A DNA stretch of 64,000 nucleotides. Origin: Streptomyces sp. NBC_00414 (GTDB taxonomy: Bacteria > Actinomycetota > Actinomycetes > Streptomycetales > Streptomycetaceae). Under the pieces are notes generated by a model. It was not told the origin of the DNA. It was given only the letters and a program-made list of their open reading frames with translations, and made no database searches. Location: positions 6,696,001 to 6,760,000 of the forward strand of contig NZ_CP107935.1 of the NCBI RefSeq assembly GCF_036038375.1, in the 5' to 3' direction. Both the position numbers and the translations under genes were made by a program. This document shows, piece by piece, positions 58,703 to 64,000 of this stretch; position 1 is the first letter of the stretch, and each line of letters starts with the position of its first letter.

Positions 58703-58858
58703 GTTCGTCCCCCTTGTAACCCCGTGGCTGCGCCTGAATTCGCAGTACTTGAAGAGGTACCACAAGATTTCTCCGCACTATGCTGGTGCGGCACAAAGAT
58801 GTGGCCATTGTGCTTCTTTGCGATTCTTCTGTGGCAGGTGTTGAAGGGGGGAACGGGG

Positions 58859-61258
<2,400 letters not shown>

Positions 61259-61302
61259 CCGCACCCCGCATCCCGCATCCCGCACACCATGAAGCGCACA
61301 CG

Positions 61303-61339
61303 ACGACGCCTCCGCGGAAAAGAACCGCGAAGGCGTCGT
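61303..61339. terminator. Terminator hairpin between convergent kinase and permease genes
   Basis: 15-bp stem with one mismatch (ACGACGCCTCCGCGG with CCGCGAAGGCGTCGT) and 7-nt AAAAGAA loop. Confidence 0.75.
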
Positions 61340-61366
61340 ACGGAACAGCGGTTGTAGGGGTGGCCG

Positions 61367-62845
61367 TCAGACCTGTTCGACGTCGGACGCCTCCCGCAGC
61401 CGGCTCTTCCCGCGGCGCACCTTCTCCAGTACCAGCGAGATGCCCACGACCACGGCCGCCACCAGGAGCGACAGCAGGACTGTCTGGCGGCCGTCGTGCT
61501 CGGTGTCGGTGAGCATGTAGCCGAGGACGAAGACGATCAGCGCGATCGTCGCCCACGTCAGATACGGGTACAGCCACATCCGGACGACCAGCTTCTCCGG
61601 CGTCTCGCGCTCGATGATCTTCCGCATGCGCAGCTGCGAGAGACAGATGACGAGCCAGACGAACAGGGCGACCGCGCCGGAGGAGTTGACGAGGAAGAGG
61701 AAGACCGAGTCGGGGAACTCGTAGTTGAAGAAGACGGCGACGAAGCCGAAGGCGACCGACGCGAGGATCGCGGTCATCGGGACGCCGCGGCCCGTGGTGC
61801 GGGCGAAGGACTTGGGCGCGTCACCGCGTCGGCCGAGTGAGAAGGCCATGCGGGAGGCCGTGTAGAGGCCGGAGTTGAGACAGGACAGGACGGACGTCAG
61901 CACGATGAACTTCATGATCTCGCCGGCGTTCGGGATGCCGAGCGAGTTCAGGGCGGCGACGTACGAACCGTCCTTCTGGATGGCCTCGGAGTCCCAGGGC
62001 AGCAGCGTGACGACGACGAAGATCGAGCCGAGGTAGAAGACGCCGATCCGCCAGATGACGCTGTTCGTGGACTTGGTGATGGCGCGCTGCGGGTTCTCCG
62101 ACTCGCCGGCCGCGAGGGTGGCGATCTCGCTGCCCATGAAGGAGAAGACGACGAGCAGGATGCCGGTGAGGATCGAGCCGGGCCCGTTCGGCAGGAAACC
62201 GCCGTGGTCCGTGAGGTTCCCGAGGCCCGCGCTCTCGGTGTCGGCCCCCGGCAGCGCGCCGAAGACCGCGAGTCCGCCGATGACGATGAAGGCGCCGATC
62301 GCGACGACCTTGATCCCGGCGAACCAGAACTCGAACTCGCCGTAGGAGCCGACGGAGGCCAGGTTCGTGGCGGTCAGGACGAGCATGACGATCAGCGCCC
62401 AGCCCCACTGCGGCACGGCCGGGATCCAGCTCTCCAGGATCACGGCGCCCGCGGTGGCCTCGATCGCGAGCACGACGACCCAGAAGAACCAGTACAGCCA
62501 GCCGATCGAGAAGCCCGCCCAGCGGCCGAGCGCCCGGTCGGCGTGCGCGGAGAACGAGCCCGAGGTCGGATTCGCGGCGGACATCTCGCCGAGCATCCGC
62601 ATCACGAGGACGACCATCGTCCCGACGAGGGCGTACGACAGCAGGATGCCGGGGCCCGCGGTGGCGATGCCGGAGCTGGAGCCGACGAAGAGGCCGGCGC
62701 CGATGACTCCGCCGATCGCGATCATCGACAGGTGACGGTTCTTGAGTCCGGCGTGAAGCCCGCCGTCGGGCTCGCCGGGGCCTCCGGACCCTCCGGGATC
62801 TTCGGGGCCGTGACCGGCCTTCGTCATGGTCGGCTGCGAGGTCAT
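61367..62845 (-). CDS. APC-family amino-acid permease (GabP/AnsP type), copy 2
   Basis: 492-aa 12-helix transporter. Signature HLSMIAIGGVIGAGLFVGSS near residue 37 and MRMLGEMSAANPTSGSFSAH follow copy 1 closely; the N-terminal ~30 residues are a Gly/Pro/Asp-rich extension. Extra glutamates in loops (TESAGLGNLTDHGG) differ from copy 1, which might change specificity. ATG at 62845, AAGGAATC upstream. The 229-bp spacer to rpiB shows nothing clear. Confidence 0.92.
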   Translation of the reverse strand: MTSQPTMTKAGHGPEDPGGSGGPGEPDGGLHAGLKNRHLSMIAIGGVIGAGLFVGSSSGIATAGPGILLSYALVGTMVVLVMRMLGEMSAANPTSGSFSAHADRALGRWAGFSIGWLYWFFWVVVLAIEATAGAVILESWIPAVPQWGWALIVMLVLTATNLASVGSYGEFEFWFAGIKVVAIGAFIVIGGLAVFGALPGADTESAGLGNLTDHGGFLPNGPGSILTGILLVVFSFMGSEIATLAAGESENPQRAITKSTNSVIWRIGVFYLGSIFVVVTLLPWDSEAIQKDGSYVAALNSLGIPNAGEIMKFIVLTSVLSCLNSGLYTASRMAFSLGRRGDAPKSFARTTGRGVPMTAILASVAFGFVAVFFNYEFPDSVFLFLVNSSGAVALFVWLVICLSQLRMRKIIERETPEKLVVRMWLYPYLTWATIALIVFVLGYMLTDTEHDGRQTVLLSLLVAAVVVGISLVLEKVRRGKSRLREASDVEQV

Positions 62846-63074
62846 GTGGGGATTCCTTACGCCGGGGATACGCCGGGGACTGTGGGGTGGGCTCGGCGAG
62901 CCGGTTCAGTGAATCCCAGGTGAATGGATTCTTGAACCTTTGAATCCAGATCGTTACTTGAGGTTTCTCTGAGGTTCCATGGGGTTACTCGCTCATTTCC
63001 GGCGTACGCCTCGGAGCGTTTCCTGCGCCTGCCCCGACGGGGCCGATCCGAAACAGCCGTGTCACACTCGGACC

Positions 63075-63560
63075 ATGCGCGTGTACCTCGGCTCCGACCA
63101 TGCCGGTTTCGAACTCAAGAACCACCTCGTCGAGTGGCTCAAGTCCGCCGGGCACGAGCCCGTCGACTGCGGGCCGCTCATTTATGACGCCCAGGACGAC
63201 TACCCGCCGTTCTGCCTGCGTGCCGCGGAGCGGGCGGCTGCCGACCCCGAGGGTCTGGGCATCGTGATCGGCGGGTCCGGGAACGGCGAGCAGATCGCCG
63301 CGAACAAGGTCGAGGGGGTGCGGGCGGCTCTCGCGTGGAGCGTCGAGACCGCGGCGCTCGGGCGTCAGCACAATGACGCGAACGTCGTTGCCGTCGGGGC
63401 GCGGATGCACTCCGAGGAGGAGGCGACGAAGTTCGTCGAGACCTTCCTCAACACGCCGTTCTCCGGTGACGAGCGGCACATCCGGCGGATCGACATGCTG
63501 TCGGCGTACGAGACGACGGGCGAGCTGCCGGCGATCCCGGCGCATCACCCGCAGGCCTAG
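63075..63560 (+). CDS. rpiB: Ribose-5-phosphate isomerase B
   Basis: 161-aa LacA/RpiB-type isomerase interconverting ribulose-5-phosphate and ribose-5-phosphate. GSDHAGFELKNHL at residue 6, DCGPLIYD near 37, GIVIGGSGNGEQIAANK near 66 and ARQ-type HNDANVVAVGARMHS near 99. Start at 63075 is where homology begins; upstream is a short open extension. The pairing with a Nei-type glycosylase gene just downstream is common in Streptomyces. Confidence 0.95.
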   Translation: MRVYLGSDHAGFELKNHLVEWLKSAGHEPVDCGPLIYDAQDDYPPFCLRAAERAAADPEGLGIVIGGSGNGEQIAANKVEGVRAALAWSVETAALGRQHNDANVVAVGARMHSEEEATKFVETFLNTPFSGDERHIRRIDMLSAYETTGELPAIPAHHPQA

Positions 63561-63609
63561 GACCTTTCCCGCCCCCGCCGCCGCCCCTACCCCTTCCCGT
63601 CACGTCCTC

Positions 63610-63744
63610 GGGGGCTCCGCCCCCGAACTCCCGCTCCTCAAACGCCGGAGAGGCTGACTGCTTCGCCGGCCGGGGCTTGATCCTTCAGCCCGTCCGGCGT
63701 TTGAGGACGAGCGCGTTCAGCGCGATTGCGGGGGCGCAGCCCCC
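63610..63744. repeat. Second copy of the dispersed inverted repeat
   Basis: GGGGGCTCCGCCCCC at 63610-63624, inverted arms CTCAAACGCCGGAGAGGCTG and TTCAGCCCGTCCGGCGTTTG (63684-63703), and GGGGGCGCAGCCCCC at 63730-63744. Same plan as 56740-56882 with several substitutions in one arm. Confidence 0.8.
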
Positions 63745-63793
63745 AGCTTCGGGAAGGGGCGGGGTTGGGGAAAAGACCTGCTAGGAGGTCCCC

Positions 63794-64000
63794 GTGCCCG
63801 AGGGGCACACCATCCACCGCCTCGCCGAGGACTACCTGGCCGCGTTCGCCGGCCGCAGGGCACACGTCACCAGCCCCCAGGGCAAGTTCGCGGACGCCGC
63901 CGCACTCCTGGACGGCACGGCCCTCACCACCGCCGAGGCCCACGGAAAGCACCTCTTCCTCCGCTTCGAGACGGACGACTGGATCCACATCCACCTCGGC
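63794..64000 (+). CDS. Fpg/Nei-family DNA glycosylase, 5' part
   Basis: First 69 codons; the gene continues beyond the window. The N-terminus PEGHTIHRLAEDYLAAFAG has the catalytic Pro2-Glu3 of the Fpg/Nei family; HTIHR marks the actinobacterial Nei2 subgroup. HGKHLFLRFE and WIHIHLG follow. Base-excision repair of oxidised pyrimidines is expected. GTG at 63794 with AGGAGG 5 bp upstream; GTG supplies the initiator Met before Pro2. Confidence 0.9.
   Translation, partial: MPEGHTIHRLAEDYLAAFAGRRAHVTSPQGKFADAAALLDGTALTTAEAHGKHLFLRFETDDWIHIHLG

Overview
ORGANISM. The window is very GC-rich, with GTG and TTG starts, tightly overlapping genes and high-GC intrinsic terminators. Its gene families (SARP regulator, type II polyketide synthase, ROK regulator, Tat substrates, LPxTG protein, PepN/asd/RpiB neighbourhood) point to a Streptomyces or very close relative. 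No rRNA, tRNA, integrase, transposase or CRISPR array was seen. REGION 1 (1-28024): most of an anthracycline biosynthetic cluster, cut by the left edge. The minimal type II PKS (KS-alpha, KS-beta, ACP), a serine-type KSIII homologue and an acyltransferase make the decaketide, probably from a non-acetate starter. The C9 ketoreductase, an aromatase/cyclase fused to a SnoaL-like domain, and a metal-dependent cyclase fold it. An ABM oxygenase, a DnrC-type carboxyl methyltransferase and an AknH/SnoaL cyclase complete the aklavinone-type aglycone. The cyclase carries Tyr15, Asn51 and Asp121 as in AknH, predicting aclacinomycin-like C9 stereochemistry. A SnoaL2-like protein and an adjacent NmrA-type reductase may hydroxylate C1. 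Sugar genes (thymidylyltransferase, 2,3-dehydratase, 3-aminotransferase, 3,5-epimerase, 4-ketoreductase, two N-methyltransferases) fit an N,N-dimethylated 3-amino-L-sugar such as rhodosamine. One activator-dependent glycosyltransferase would attach it. The 4,6-dehydratase and the glycosyltransferase activator are not in the window. An AknOx-type secreted bicovalent flavin oxidase may finish a sugar outside the cell, and a DrrAB-type exporter gives efflux. Control appears two-layered. A SARP may act on 11-bp-phased heptads found at five divergent promoters, and a PadR regulator may act on paired AATCAA-type palindromes before the F420-type reductase/oxidase genes and before the exporter. REGION 2 (28025-47716): conserved chromosomal genes, namely pepN, DUF1203, lipoprotein, asd, ECF sigma factor plus membrane partner, a 1105-aa subtilase, NUDIX hydrolase, Tat phosphoesterase, serine hydrolase, a DUF559-like gene, a second pepN and a DsbA-like protein. 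REGION 3 (47717-57900): a small Cys protein, an orphan Nur-like box between two terminators, an amino-acid permease, and a sulfonate-use operon (ABC transporter, LLM monooxygenase, TauD dioxygenase). Two tiny cysteine-containing leader peptides flank the ROK regulator there; bioY and the C-terminal remnant of a flavin oxidase follow. REGION 4 (57944-64000): LPxTG surface protein, Ser/Thr kinase, a second amino-acid permease, rpiB and the start of a Nei-type DNA glycosylase. Short tandem repeats fill many spacers of the cluster, and two families of dispersed inverted repeats mark the core region.
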